A stretch of DNA of 64,000 nucleotides, taken from positions 1 to 64,000 of the forward strand of contig NZ_AGTR01000015.1 in NCBI RefSeq assembly GCF_000235625.1. Reading direction: 5' to 3'. Numbering within the stretch: the stretch's first letter is position 1; the number at the start of each line of letters is the position of its first letter. Shown piece after piece: positions 10,090 through 19,188 of this stretch. Source of the DNA: Marinobacter manganoxydans MnI7-9 (lineage in GTDB: Bacteria; Pseudomonadota; Gammaproteobacteria; Pseudomonadales; Oleiphilaceae). Position numbers and translations under genes: made by a program. The notes under the pieces were generated by a model, which was given only the letters and a program-made list of their open reading frames with translations, made no database searches and had not been told where the DNA came from.

Positions 10090-10848
10090 TCAGCCTGTTA
10101 GCCAGATCAAAGTTGCCATCCGTCCAGTCCGACCATCCCTGCGGTACGAAAAAAACCGATCTGGATTTTGAACGGTACACAGACCACCGCCAGTCACGAC
10201 GGAAACACCAAGGCGATTTAAACGTAAGACGGCAAGGCGATAGATATCCGCCATGAAATGCCCTGGCCGAGCGCCTGCGTCTTTGAAGGCGTGGACCGCT
10301 TTGGGATCATGGTCGAGGAAGGCGTCACGCACTTCCGGGCCAACTTCGAAGCTGTCAGGACCGATGGCCGGGCCGAGCCAGGCTTGCAGGGTTTCGGGAG
10401 CCACGGCCATGGCGCTCACGAGATTCTCGATAACGCCGCCACACAGGCTTCGCCAGCCGCAGTGGGCGGCACCGACGACTGTTCCTTCGCTATCAGCAAG
10501 GATAACGGGCAGGCAGTCAGCGGTGAGGATGGCGCAGGCGATGCCCGGATGACGGGTGTAGCTGGCGTCAGCCTCGACGGTTTGTCCGACGTTATTCGCG
10601 GTTAGTTCAACAACCTCGGTTCCGTGTACCTGGTTGAGCCAGCCAATCCGGTCGCTATCCAGTCCGATGGACTCGGCGAGCCTTCGCCGATTCTCTTGTA
10701 CGTGTTCCGGGTCGTCTTCGACGTGACTACCGAGGTTAAGACTGTCCCAGGGTCGAACGCTGACACCCCCGACGCGAGTTGTGCTGATGGCCCGCACTCT
10801 ATCGGGAGCAGACCAGTCTGGTTTCAGGGCGTTACCTTCAATAGTCAC
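10090..10848 (-). CDS. pgeF: Multicopper polyphenol oxidase/purine nucleosidase family protein PgeF (YfiH)
   Basis: The DUF152/YfiH family was described as laccase-like. More recent work assigns it peptidoglycan editing (removal of mis-incorporated serine from UDP-MurNAc-Ser in E. coli) and, for related proteins, purine nucleoside activity. The 252-residue protein shows the core STTRVGGVSVRPWDSLNLGSH, the TADCLPV motif with its metal-binding cysteine, and the AAHCGWR motif. The chosen GTG start at 10848 overlaps the rluD stop by 11 bases and aligns with the E. coli N-terminus. An ATG at 10887 would add 13 residues and is the alternative. It sits in the conserved bamD/rluD-pgeF-clpB neighbourhood. 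Confidence 0.9.
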   Translation of the reverse strand: MTIEGNALKPDWSAPDRVRAISTTRVGGVSVRPWDSLNLGSHVEDDPEHVQENRRRLAESIGLDSDRIGWLNQVHGTEVVELTANNVGQTVEADASYTRHPGIACAILTADCLPVILADSEGTVVGAAHCGWRSLCGGVIENLVSAMAVAPETLQAWLGPAIGPDSFEVGPEVRDAFLDHDPKAVHAFKDAGARPGHFMADIYRLAVLRLNRLGVSVVTGGGLCTVQNPDRFFSYRRDGRTGRMATLIWLTG

Positions 10849-11815
10849 GGGTTTCCAGCTCCCGGGCGTGTTTGCGCAGAGCTTCAATCAACGCAACCAT
10901 ATCCTCAGGCAAGGGAACCTCCCAGGTCAGGATTTCACCGGTTTCCGGGTGTTCCAGGGTCAATTGCCGGGCGTGGAGGGCCTGACGGTTGAACGCCGAG
11001 AGGGCCTCTCTAAGCTCGTCAGTGGTTCCCTTGGGCAGTCTCAGCCGACCTCCATAGAGCGGATCTCCGACCAGCGGGTGTTTTACATGGGCCATATGAA
11101 CCCGGATCTGATGGGTTCGGCCGCTTTCCAGTTTGCAGCGGACGTGAGTGTGGGCGGCAAAACGTTCCACCAGACGATAATGGGTGACCGCCGGTTTGCC
11201 GGAGGCGACGACCGCCATTTTCTTGCGCTCCCGAGGATGCCGGCCGATGGGCGCATCAACCGTTGCGCCGCCGGTGAGGGTGCCAACGACGACGGCCTCG
11301 TACTCGCGGCCCATGGTTCGGGTTTGTAGCTGGTCGACCAGGGACGTGTGCGCAATCAGGCTACGGGCAACGACCATAATGCCCGAGGTGTCTTTGTCGA
11401 GGCGGTGTACGATACCCGCCCTGGGCAGATTCTCGACCTCCGGTGCGTAGTTCAGCAGGGCATTGACCAGGGTTCCATCGGCATGGCCGGCCGCCGGGTG
11501 CACTACTAGGCCCGCGGGCTTGTTGATGACCAGCAAGTGCTCGTCCTCATAGACAATATCGAGGGAGATTTCCTCGGCCTGCCAGCTCACCTGGGCTTCC
11601 GGCTCGGCATCCAGCGCCAGGCGATCATCCAGCATCACTTTGTCCCGAGGCTTTCGCGTCTCACCATTCACCGTCAACGCGCCGCTTTTGATCCAGGACT
11701 GCAGGCGGGAACGGGAATGTTCGGGCATCAGTTCTGCCGCGGCCTGGTCAAGGCGCCGATCACTCAGTTCCGGCGGCACGACAAAGTTGGCGATGATTCG
11801 TTTTTCAGATGACAT
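10838..11815 (-). CDS. rluD: 23S rRNA pseudouridine synthase RluD
   Basis: RluD makes pseudouridines 1911, 1915 and 1917 in helix 69 of 23S rRNA, needed for normal subunit assembly and termination. The 325-residue protein has an N-terminal S4 RNA-binding domain (about residues 15-75, DRRLDQAAAEL) and the RluA-type catalytic domain with the active-site Asp in HRLDKDTSGIMVVA. Downstream motifs GRTHQIRVHMA and HPLVGDPLYGG are intact. It is divergent from bamD, a linkage also found in E. coli and Pseudomonas. Confidence 0.96.
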   Translation of the reverse strand: MSSEKRIIANFVVPPELSDRRLDQAAAELMPEHSRSRLQSWIKSGALTVNGETRKPRDKVMLDDRLALDAEPEAQVSWQAEEISLDIVYEDEHLLVINKPAGLVVHPAAGHADGTLVNALLNYAPEVENLPRAGIVHRLDKDTSGIMVVARSLIAHTSLVDQLQTRTMGREYEAVVVGTLTGGATVDAPIGRHPRERKKMAVVASGKPAVTHYRLVERFAAHTHVRCKLESGRTHQIRVHMAHVKHPLVGDPLYGGRLRLPKGTTDELREALSAFNRQALHARQLTLEHPETGEILTWEVPLPEDMVALIEALRKHARELETRDY

Positions 11816-11949
11816 TAAGCCCCCAGGGCCTGTGTGTGTTACGTTTCGGTCAGATTATTGGAAACAGCGAGGCATTGCTCTGCACATGGAGCCACTTCCC
11901 CGCTACAATGACTGCCCTTGAATTAATCGACATTATACGGGATTCCGGA

Positions 11950-12783
11950 ATGAGATCAGGTCTTCGTTTGCTGTTACTTTCCACACTGGTTGTTCTGGTC
12001 AGTGCCTGCGCCTCCAACAAGCAGGAGGAAGTACTTCCGGAGAAGACCTACTATGAGAATGCACGCCAGGCCATGACCTCCGGGAATTTCAACGAGGCAG
12101 AGGAGAACCTGGATGCCCTGGAAACCTACTATCCCTTCGGTCGCTACGCCGAACAGGCCCAGCTTGATCTGATTTATGCCCGCTACCAGAACCTGGACCT
12201 GGAAGGTTCCCGCGCAGCTGCCGACCGTTTTTTGCGTCTGAACCCGCAAAGTGACCACGGGGATTATGCGCTCTATATGCGTGGCCTCGCCTCCTACAAC
12301 CTGGATATCGGCCTTGCTGCCCGTTACTTTCCGATCGACGTTGCGGCCCGGGATCCAGGCGAGCAGCTGCAGTCTTTCCGGGATTTTTCGGAACTGCTGA
12401 GCCGCTACCCGGAAAGCCAGTACGTCGCAGATGCCCGACAGCGAATGATCGCAGTGCGCAATCGCATGGCTGAGCTGGAACTTTACGCTGCCCGCTATTA
12501 CGTCAAACGCCAGGCCTATGTGGCGGCCAACAACCGGGCGCGGTACATCATCGAGAATTATCCGACCGCAACGGTTACTGAAGAGGCTCTGATTATCCTG
12601 GCAGAAACCTTTCGCTTCCTGGATCTGAAAAAAGGTTCACAGGACGCAATCGCCATGCTCCGTACCAATTTCCCGGAAAGTGAGGCATTCAATGCCGACG
12701 GCGATTTTGAGGTGGATCTGCTGGAGGGTGAAAACCGTTCACTGACGAACGTTGTTACCTTCGGTTTGATGGGCGACGAGTAA
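11950..12783 (+). CDS. bamD: Outer membrane assembly lipoprotein BamD
   Basis: BamD is the essential lipoprotein of the BAM machine that inserts beta-barrel proteins into the outer membrane. The 277-residue precursor has a lipoprotein signal with cleavage before the Cys in LVSACAS, near residue 20. TPR repeats follow, beginning TYYENARQAMTSGNFNEAEE and continuing to about residue 240. The start at 11950 is the only one that places the signal peptide at the N-terminus; longer in-frame starts add unrelated sequence. It is transcribed divergently from rluD. The tail beyond the TPRs is acidic. Confidence 0.96.
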   Translation: MRSGLRLLLLSTLVVLVSACASNKQEEVLPEKTYYENARQAMTSGNFNEAEENLDALETYYPFGRYAEQAQLDLIYARYQNLDLEGSRAAADRFLRLNPQSDHGDYALYMRGLASYNLDIGLAARYFPIDVAARDPGEQLQSFRDFSELLSRYPESQYVADARQRMIAVRNRMAELELYAARYYVKRQAYVAANNRARYIIENYPTATVTEEALIILAETFRFLDLKKGSQDAIAMLRTNFPESEAFNADGDFEVDLLEGENRSLTNVVTFGLMGDE

Positions 12784-12803
12784 GGGCTCAAACAGCTGAA
12801 TTT

Positions 12804-12832
12804 GGGGCCAGATGAAAAGTTCATCTGACCCC
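12804..12832. repeat. 29-bp near-palindrome, REP-like copy 2
   Basis: Arms GGGGCCAGATGAA and TTCATCTGACCCC, with a three-base loop, form a 13-bp stem with one mismatch. The sequence matches the palindrome at 7139-7168 except for the loop and one arm base. It lies between the convergent bamD and nadE genes, where it could terminate both. Confidence 0.8.
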
Positions 12833-12843
12833 GAATACTTCAA

Positions 12844-14514
12844 CTATTTGCCACTCTTCCAGCCGTTGGTGATCGGATAACGCCGGTCCTTGCCAAATCC
12901 TCGCTCGGTAATTCGAACACCAATCGGCGCCTGCCGACGTTTGTATTCGTTGATATCTACAAGACGAATAACCCGCTCAACGTCGACTCGCTCGAAACCT
13001 TCCGCAACGATCGCATCGGCACTGAAATCCCGCTCTACATACAGATTCAAAATCTGATCCAGTACATCGTAACCGGGCAGGCTGTCTTCATCTTTCTGGT
13101 CCGGCGCCAGTTCTGCCGATGGCGGCCGGGTGATCACACGCTCGGGGATCACTTCTCCCTCCGAAAGCGTGTTGCGGTATTTGGCCAGGCGGAATACCAG
13201 GGTTTTGGGCACATCCTTGAGCACATCAAAGCCGCCAGCCATATCGCCATAAAGCGTTGAATAGCCCACCGCCATCTCGCTCTTGTTACCAGTGGTCAGC
13301 ACCAGGGAACCAAACTTGTTGGAAAGCGACATCAGCAGAACACCCCGGAGACGCGCCTGCAGGTTTTCCTCGGTTGTATCCGGTTTGGTGCCCTCAAAAG
13401 GCGCTGCCAGAGTTTCCATGAAGGCGTCGTACATGGGTTCAATGGAAAACACATCATACTGCACGCCCAGGGCAACGGCTTCAGCCTCGGCATCCTCAAG
13501 GCTCATGCTGGAGGTGTAACGGAACGGCATCATCACCGCCCGAACCCGATCCTTGCCCAGTGCATCGACGGCAACCGCCAGAGTCACTGCCGAGTCGATA
13601 CCGCCTGAAAGCCCTAGAACCACCGATTTGAATCCGTTCTTGTTTACGTAATCCCGTACACCGGTCACCAGGGCGCTGTAGACATTAGCCTCCAATGTCG
13701 GCTCTTCCGGCAACGCCTGGGATACCGACTGACAGTGGTGTTCGCACAGAAAGTCGACCGGATATAATCCTTCACCAAACTGAGGGGCCTCTGCAGTCAG
13801 CACACCGGAATGGTCAAACACCATGGAGCCACCGTCAAAAACCAGCTCGTCCTGACCGCCCACCAGATTCACATAAACGATACTGACCAGATTCTCCCGG
13901 GACTTTCTCTCCAACAGGGCCTTGCGACGTGCCTGCTTGTCGATATCGTAGGGTGACGCATTGAGATTCAGAATCAGACGGGCGCCTGCGGCCGCACAGT
14001 CTTCTACCGGGCCCTCCTTCCAGAGATCTTCACACACGGTGATACCTACGGGAACGCCGCGGATATCCAGAGTCAGAACATCCTGGCCTTCGGCAAAGTA
14101 ACGCTTCTCGTCAAACACCTGGTAGTTGGGCGGGAAGCGCTTGAAATACCGGCCGGTAATTTCGCCACCATCAATCACCACCGCCGCGTTATACAACAGC
14201 GGGCCATGACGAAGGGGAGCACCGATAACGATCACCGGGTCCAGCCGTTCCGCCTGCAACCTTTCCAGCGCTTCGTTGACCCGTACCTCCAGGCTCGGGC
14301 GCAACAGCAGATCCTCCGGCGGATAGCCGGTCAGGCAAAGCTCCGGGAAAACCACGATGTCTGCCTGATGCTCGGACGATGCCCGGCGGGTAGCCTCCAG
14401 GACGAGCTCGGTATTGCCGGGTATGTCTCCCACCAGAAAATCCAGCTGGGCCATCACCACCCGCAGTTTTCTGGCAGACACCCCGGTCGCTGCCTGGTTT
14501 CCGGACACGGACAT
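12844..14514 (-). CDS. nadE: Glutamine-dependent NAD(+) synthetase
   Basis: This two-domain NadE amidates nicotinate adenine dinucleotide to NAD, drawing ammonia from glutamine. The N-terminal nitrilase-type glutaminase domain carries the Glu-Lys-Cys triad: Glu58 in VVFPELCLTGYP, the Lys in FKRFPPNYQVFDEKRYF, and the Cys in VCEDLWKE. The C-terminal synthetase domain carries the ATP-binding SGGIDSA loop. The start at 14514 follows a strong AGGAG site; in-frame starts further upstream run into the divergent pilS leader. The 556-residue length suits the glutamine-dependent type rather than the 275-residue ammonia-dependent E. coli form. Confidence 0.96.
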   Translation of the reverse strand: MSVSGNQAATGVSARKLRVVMAQLDFLVGDIPGNTELVLEATRRASSEHQADIVVFPELCLTGYPPEDLLLRPSLEVRVNEALERLQAERLDPVIVIGAPLRHGPLLYNAAVVIDGGEITGRYFKRFPPNYQVFDEKRYFAEGQDVLTLDIRGVPVGITVCEDLWKEGPVEDCAAAGARLILNLNASPYDIDKQARRKALLERKSRENLVSIVYVNLVGGQDELVFDGGSMVFDHSGVLTAEAPQFGEGLYPVDFLCEHHCQSVSQALPEEPTLEANVYSALVTGVRDYVNKNGFKSVVLGLSGGIDSAVTLAVAVDALGKDRVRAVMMPFRYTSSMSLEDAEAEAVALGVQYDVFSIEPMYDAFMETLAAPFEGTKPDTTEENLQARLRGVLLMSLSNKFGSLVLTTGNKSEMAVGYSTLYGDMAGGFDVLKDVPKTLVFRLAKYRNTLSEGEVIPERVITRPPSAELAPDQKDEDSLPGYDVLDQILNLYVERDFSADAIVAEGFERVDVERVIRLVDINEYKRRQAPIGVRITERGFGKDRRYPITNGWKSGK

Positions 14515-14607
14515 AAATCGGCTCCTGTAACTCATTGCCATGAAAAGGCTATTATAACCCCGCATAGGCGTGGATTTCTTCCGACCAACAGCGGATTCCT
14601 GTAAATC

Positions 14608-16263
14608 ATGGCAGCAGATACACCAGCACAGTCGGCCGAAACGCTCGGCCAACCCCCTTCAACACCGTCCGGTGTGCAGCAGGCAAAGCTATTCAGGATC
14701 TACAACCACTACCGCCTGGTGGTGAGCCTGATGCTGGTGGCGCTGTTATTCGTGGACCCAGTCAACTTTGACATGCGTTTCCGGCTGCTGGATTACTACC
14801 AGGCAGGCGTCTCCGCTTACCTTGGTCTCAATGCCTTCATTGCCCTGCTCCTGGTGGCGGGCTTTCACCCCAGCCAGCGCCACATTACGCTTTCCATCCT
14901 GGTGGATATCCTGATCATGCACGGCCTGCTGCTTGCCAGTACAGGCATTACCAACGGCCTGGCCAACCTGGTGATTGTGTCTGTTGCGGCGGGCAATATC
15001 CTGACCCCAAGCCGCATGGGCACCTTCTATGCCGCTTTGGCCGCAATCTGCTCCCTGGGGATCTCTGGCTGGGCAGTTCTGGCTCTGGGCGAGTCCGCCG
15101 ACGATATTGTCCGGGCCGGCTCACTGGGCATCCTTTACTTTGCTGCGGCTTTCGTCCTACAGAGCATTTCCCGCCGGATGATGCGCAGCGAGGCTCTGGC
15201 AAGCAGCCGCGCACGCAGTATTGCCGAGCTGGAGAAGATCAACCAGCAGATTATCCAGCGCATGCGTACCGGCATTCTGGTGCTGGACCGTTTCGGCCAG
15301 ATCCGTCTTGCCAACGCTGCCGCCGAGGAGCTTTTATATGGTGCGCCAAAGACCTCGGTTCCGATTCAGGAGCGCGCAACCGTGTTGCCCAAACCGCTAA
15401 AGCAGGGCCTGGACGCATGGCTGAAGGACCCGACCCAGCGCATTGAGCCGTTCCAGCCCTCACCCACATCGCCGCTACTGCAGGCCAATTTCACCCAACT
15501 GGATCAGGAACGGGGTGACCAGATCCTCGTGTTCATTGAAGACATGAGCAAAGTCACCCAGCAGGCCCAGCAGATGAAGCTGGCATCGCTGGGCCGACTC
15601 ACAGCCGGCATTGCTCACGAAATCCGCAATCCGCTGGGCGCAATCAGCCACGCGGCCCAACTTATGGAAGAAGCACCGAACCTGGAAGCCGGCGACCGCC
15701 AGATGCTGGCGATCATCCAGCGACACTCCCGCCGGGTGAACGGGATTATCGAAAACGTTCTTGATCTTTCAAGACGCCGGGCCGCCAATGCAGATCTGAT
15801 CGAAGTCGCACCCTGGCTCCAGGAATTTCGGGAAGATTTCCTGCAAACGCAGGACGAGGACTGCACCACAGCCAACATTGTTCTGAAAATCGATCCGCAA
15901 CTACCGCCAGCGCGGTTCGACAAAAGCCAGATTGAGCAGGTGATGGTGAACCTTTGCGACAACGGTTTACGCTACAGTCAGCAGCACTCGGGCCAGCAAA
16001 AGATCGGAATACACGCCGGGGCAACCGAGGATGGCGAGCGGGCCTATATCGATGTGCGGGACCTGGGCCCCGGCATTGCGCCGGAAAACAGAAACTCAGT
16101 GTTCGAACCGTTTTTCACCACAGACAAGACCGGGACCGGGCTCGGGCTTTATCTGGCCAGGGAACTGTGCGAGGCTAATCAGGCGCATCTTTCCCTGGTA
16201 GAAGACAACAAGCCCGGCTGCTGTTTTCGCATTACATTTGCTCACCCGAGGCGAATGATCTGA
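14608..16263 (+). CDS. pilS: Type IV pilus sensor histidine kinase PilS
   Basis: PilS is the membrane kinase that senses pilin and controls PilR. The 551-residue protein has about six N-terminal transmembrane segments (roughly residues 25-190), a cytoplasmic PAS-like linker (ILVLDRFGQIRLANAAAEELL), then the HisKA domain with the phospho-acceptor His337 in IAHEIRNPLGAISHA. The HATPase domain follows with the N box VNLCDNGLRYS and glycine boxes DLGPGI and GTGLGLYLA. It is followed by pilR after 56 bp and is divergent from nadE. The pilA target gene is not in this window. Confidence 0.95.
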   Translation: MAADTPAQSAETLGQPPSTPSGVQQAKLFRIYNHYRLVVSLMLVALLFVDPVNFDMRFRLLDYYQAGVSAYLGLNAFIALLLVAGFHPSQRHITLSILVDILIMHGLLLASTGITNGLANLVIVSVAAGNILTPSRMGTFYAALAAICSLGISGWAVLALGESADDIVRAGSLGILYFAAAFVLQSISRRMMRSEALASSRARSIAELEKINQQIIQRMRTGILVLDRFGQIRLANAAAEELLYGAPKTSVPIQERATVLPKPLKQGLDAWLKDPTQRIEPFQPSPTSPLLQANFTQLDQERGDQILVFIEDMSKVTQQAQQMKLASLGRLTAGIAHEIRNPLGAISHAAQLMEEAPNLEAGDRQMLAIIQRHSRRVNGIIENVLDLSRRRAANADLIEVAPWLQEFREDFLQTQDEDCTTANIVLKIDPQLPPARFDKSQIEQVMVNLCDNGLRYSQQHSGQQKIGIHAGATEDGERAYIDVRDLGPGIAPENRNSVFEPFFTTDKTGTGLGLYLARELCEANQAHLSLVEDNKPGCCFRITFAHPRRMI

Positions 16264-16319
16264 GCCTGCGCCGGCGGATATCGGGCGCTTGAACAACGAC
16301 ATGGAACCGACGACACAAG

Positions 16320-17711
16320 ATGACCACATACACAGCGCTGATTGTTGATGATGAACCGGACATCCGGGAGTTACTCGAGATCACCCTCACCCGGATGGGA
16401 ATATCAACCCTCACGGCACCCGACCTCACCAGCGCCCGGAAATTGCTGGAACAGAACGCCACCCACCTCTGCCTGACCGACATGAACCTGCCAGACGGTA
16501 ATGGCATTGAACTGGTCCAGTGGATTCAGAAACACTCTCCGGCCACGCCTGTTGCCTTGATCACAGCGTACGGCAACATGGACACCGCGATTGAATCGCT
16601 CAAAGCCGGGGCTTTTGATTTCGTGTCCAAACCGGTGGAGCTGCCCCGACTAAGGGAACTGGTCAATAGCGCCCTCAAGCTATCTGAGCCCAAGGCAGAC
16701 GCGGAAGATACAGCCGACGAGCCAGGCCTGCTACTCGGCAAATCACCAGAGATTCGAAAACTCCGGAACCAGACCCGAAAACTGGCCCGAAGCCAGGCCC
16801 CCGTGTTTATCAGTGGCGAATCTGGCAGTGGTAAAGAGCTGGTGGCCCGAATGATCCACCTCCAGGGACCCCGCCGCGAAGGACCGTTCATCGCGGTTAA
16901 CTGCGGTGCGATTCCCTCGGAACTGATGGAAAGCGAATTCTTCGGCCACAAGAAAGGCAGCTTTACCGGGGCCGTGGAGAACAAAGACGGCCTGTTCCGC
17001 TCTGCCAACGGAGGTACCCTATTCCTTGATGAAGTGGCAGACCTGCCCCTGGCCATGCAGGTGAAACTGCTCCGCGCCATACAGGAAAAAGCCGTTCGGC
17101 CCGTCGGGGACACCAAGGAAGTGCCCGTCGACATTCGGGTACTGAGCGCCACCCACAAGAATCTGCCGGAGCTGGTCCAGGAAGGCAGCTTTCGTCAGGA
17201 TCTTTTCTACCGGATTAACGTGATCGAACTCGCAGTACCACCCCTGAGAGAGCGGCCGGATGATATTTCTCTGCTTTCGAATCACATTCTTGAACGGATT
17301 GCGAAAGAGTATGAGTGTGACCCTGCCTCGTTAACGCCAGCGGCCGTGGACAGACTGCGAGGCTATGACTTTCCGGGCAATGTCCGGGAACTGGAAAACG
17401 TCTTGGAGCGGGCTTTTACCCTGTGCGACGCCGATCAGATCGATGCTGATGATCTGCATCTGGGGAATGGTGTTCAGCATGCAGCTTCGGCCTCGCAGAT
17501 CATTGCTGAAGGGCAAGCAAACGGGGAAGATGGCATTGCAGCAGTACCCGATGGTGAAATCGATCTCGAAGGATATCTGGAAGGCATCGAGCGGCAAGCC
17601 ATTGAGAAGGCGCTTGAGGCAACTCGGTGGAACAAGACGGCGGCAGCGAAACGATTGGGGATTAGCTTTCGAGCATTGCGGTATAGGTTGAAGAAGTTGG
17701 GAATGGAATAA
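16320..17711 (+). CDS. pilR: Sigma-54-dependent response regulator PilR
   Basis: PilR activates pilA and other pilus genes with RpoN. The 463-residue protein has a receiver domain with phosphorylation site Asp54 (LTDMNLPDG), a sigma-54 AAA+ domain with Walker A GESGSGKE at 166-173, the sigma-54 contact loop as GSFTGA at 213-218, and Walker B FLDEVADLP. A C-terminal Fis-type helix-turn-helix (KTAAAKRLGISFRALRYRLK) ends the protein. The loop has Ser where the consensus GAFTGA has Ala, a common variant. Confidence 0.96.
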   Translation: MTTYTALIVDDEPDIRELLEITLTRMGISTLTAPDLTSARKLLEQNATHLCLTDMNLPDGNGIELVQWIQKHSPATPVALITAYGNMDTAIESLKAGAFDFVSKPVELPRLRELVNSALKLSEPKADAEDTADEPGLLLGKSPEIRKLRNQTRKLARSQAPVFISGESGSGKELVARMIHLQGPRREGPFIAVNCGAIPSELMESEFFGHKKGSFTGAVENKDGLFRSANGGTLFLDEVADLPLAMQVKLLRAIQEKAVRPVGDTKEVPVDIRVLSATHKNLPELVQEGSFRQDLFYRINVIELAVPPLRERPDDISLLSNHILERIAKEYECDPASLTPAAVDRLRGYDFPGNVRELENVLERAFTLCDADQIDADDLHLGNGVQHAASASQIIAEGQANGEDGIAAVPDGEIDLEGYLEGIERQAIEKALEATRWNKTAAAKRLGISFRALRYRLKKLGME

Positions 17712-17806
17712 AAATGTATTAACCTTCTCTTTGCCGTAAGGACTACGGTAGATAAAACTTAGCTTGACTGCCATCAAGGACTGGATGGCTAGTAGGAGAT
17801 TCAAGG

Positions 17807-18367
17807 ATGAGAACCACCTCCTCTTCCAAAGGCTTAACTTTGGTGGAATTATTGGTTGTTATATCGCTTTTAGCGCTTTTAGCAACGAAAGCTGTGCCTT
17901 CTTTCAATGAACTTATACAAAATAGCCAACGAACAGCTGCCATCTCTGAGCTTCGTCAGTTTCTAGCCTTAGCCAGACGACATTCAGTTATGACAGGGCA
18001 GATCGTAACCGTATGCCCTACGGAACCTGACGGTAAGTGCGGCCGAAATTGGAACGGGCCTGTTTCAATGTTTGCAGACCCAGGTAATCAACGGACTCTC
18101 CTTCAAGGCACCAAAGTCAATGCGGTTTTGCCTCCCCCTAAATTTGGAAATTTTATCGTGAGGTCACTGTCGAGAAGCTATTTCCAATTCAGACCAGATG
18201 GTTTTATATACAGCGATTTGGGAAACATCACCTGGTGCCCAGATTCAGGAGAAGCCTCTCTGGCAGGCCAGCTGATCATAAGCCGGAGTGGACGAATAAG
18301 AACCGCCACAGACAGCAACGGAGACGGCGTGGTCGACGACGCGAAGGGAAAGCCCGTGCGCTGCTGA
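17807..18367 (+). CDS. FimT/GspH-type pseudopilin
   Basis: The 186-residue prepilin has a short leader cut after Gly9, giving mature LTLVELLVV with Glu at position 5, the class III signal recognised by PilD. A hydrophobic helix and a GspH/FimT-type C-terminal domain follow. Near the C-terminus DSNGDGVVDD resembles a calcium-binding loop, and several cysteines could form disulfides. It lies just after pilR, where Pseudomonas has fimT, and is convergent with pilE. An AGGAG site precedes the ATG. In P. aeruginosa FimT is a minor pilin linked to DNA uptake and natural transformation; that role here is inferred. Confidence 0.85.
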   Translation: MRTTSSSKGLTLVELLVVISLLALLATKAVPSFNELIQNSQRTAAISELRQFLALARRHSVMTGQIVTVCPTEPDGKCGRNWNGPVSMFADPGNQRTLLQGTKVNAVLPPPKFGNFIVRSLSRSYFQFRPDGFIYSDLGNITWCPDSGEASLAGQLIISRSGRIRTATDSNGDGVVDDAKGKPVRC

Positions 18368-18368
18368 A

Positions 18369-18824
18369 TCACCAGCAGCCCGCAACGGTACTGCCATCTT
18401 TCACTGCAGTCTTCGCTCCGGTGTTCGAGATTCTGAGTGTGCCACAATCATCGTTCGCCTGATCACCCGAAGGCGCTGCCTGAAGAGAATAGGTGTTCGC
18501 AGTGACCGACCCATTAAAACCTATGGTGTAAAATGCAGTCCCACTCCGAGGAGACTGCGTAAACGGCAGCGTTGGGGCATTTCCGGAAGCATCAAGGTAA
18601 CTGAAATTTGCGGAGTATTGACGTTCCATCCATTGGGCCAATTCCATTAAATCGGCTTGAGTCGCTGTCCGTCGAGTTTCTCTTACCTGGTTCTGATAGG
18701 AAGGATATGCGATCGCTGCAATAATCCCAATGATCGCCACTACGATCATTAACTCGATAAGAGTGAAACCAAGATTTTGCTGTCGGTTGGCGCCCTCTTT
18801 AGTTGTACCCAGCGAATGACTCAT
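18369..18824 (-). CDS. pilE: Type IV pilin-like minor pilin PilE
   Basis: The 151-residue prepilin is processed after Gly19, giving FTLIELMIVVAIIGIIAAIA with Glu5, the most canonical type IV pilin N-terminus in the cluster. The C-terminal part has two cysteines (CGTLRI and the penultimate residue) that likely form the D-region disulfide. It is the last gene of fimU-pilV-pilW-pilX-pilY1-pilY2-pilE, and its ATG overlaps the upstream stop by four bases (ATGA). Minor pilin rather than major pilin is inferred from its operon position. Confidence 0.9.
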   Translation of the reverse strand: MSHSLGTTKEGANRQQNLGFTLIELMIVVAIIGIIAAIAYPSYQNQVRETRRTATQADLMELAQWMERQYSANFSYLDASGNAPTLPFTQSPRSGTAFYTIGFNGSVTANTYSLQAAPSGDQANDDCGTLRISNTGAKTAVKDGSTVAGCW

Positions 18825-19147
18825 AGGGTATCCACCTCAATCAGAATCCGTTCCAATTCGCTACCAGACCTCTCATACTTCATTGACTTTAATTTTTGAC
18901 CTTCACGAAGAATTTCCAACGCAGCTTGACCTGAAATCGATTGCCCGTTCATTATCACTTCCCGCTTAACGAACATTTCCTGGTCGTCGATAACCAACCT
19001 ACCTTCGGTCGGGTAGATTGAATTGACAATAACCTGCTGCGCCTCCAACGTTGTATTTAAACCAGTTTTTGGCGACGTTTGGGCGATAGCCATGGCTGAG
19101 GAAACAGTCATGGCGAGCAAAAAAATCAAACCGAAAGCCTTATTCAT
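18821..19147 (-). CDS. pilY2: PilY2-like small exported protein
   Basis: The 108-residue product has a signal peptide (MNKAFGLIFLLAMTVSSAMA) and a small beta-rich domain with GRLVIDDQEMFVKREV and LREGQKLKSMKYE. This resembles P. aeruginosa PilY2 in size, pattern and position between pilY1 and pilE. Start 19147 follows a GGGGA site; an upstream in-frame start lacks one and would hide the signal peptide. PilY2 is involved in pilus biogenesis but its biochemical role is not known. Confidence 0.75.
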   Translation of the reverse strand: MNKAFGLIFLLAMTVSSAMAIAQTSPKTGLNTTLEAQQVIVNSIYPTEGRLVIDDQEMFVKREVIMNGQSISGQAALEILREGQKLKSMKYERSGSELERILIEVDTL

Positions 19148-19188
19148 GAAAATCCCCTTAGAGTCCAGACCCAAACAAACTATGGCGT

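Noticed and set aside
17735-17749. CCGTA-AGGAC-TACGG hairpin after pilR as a terminator
   Set aside because: The stem is only five base pairs and no T run follows, so it was not called.
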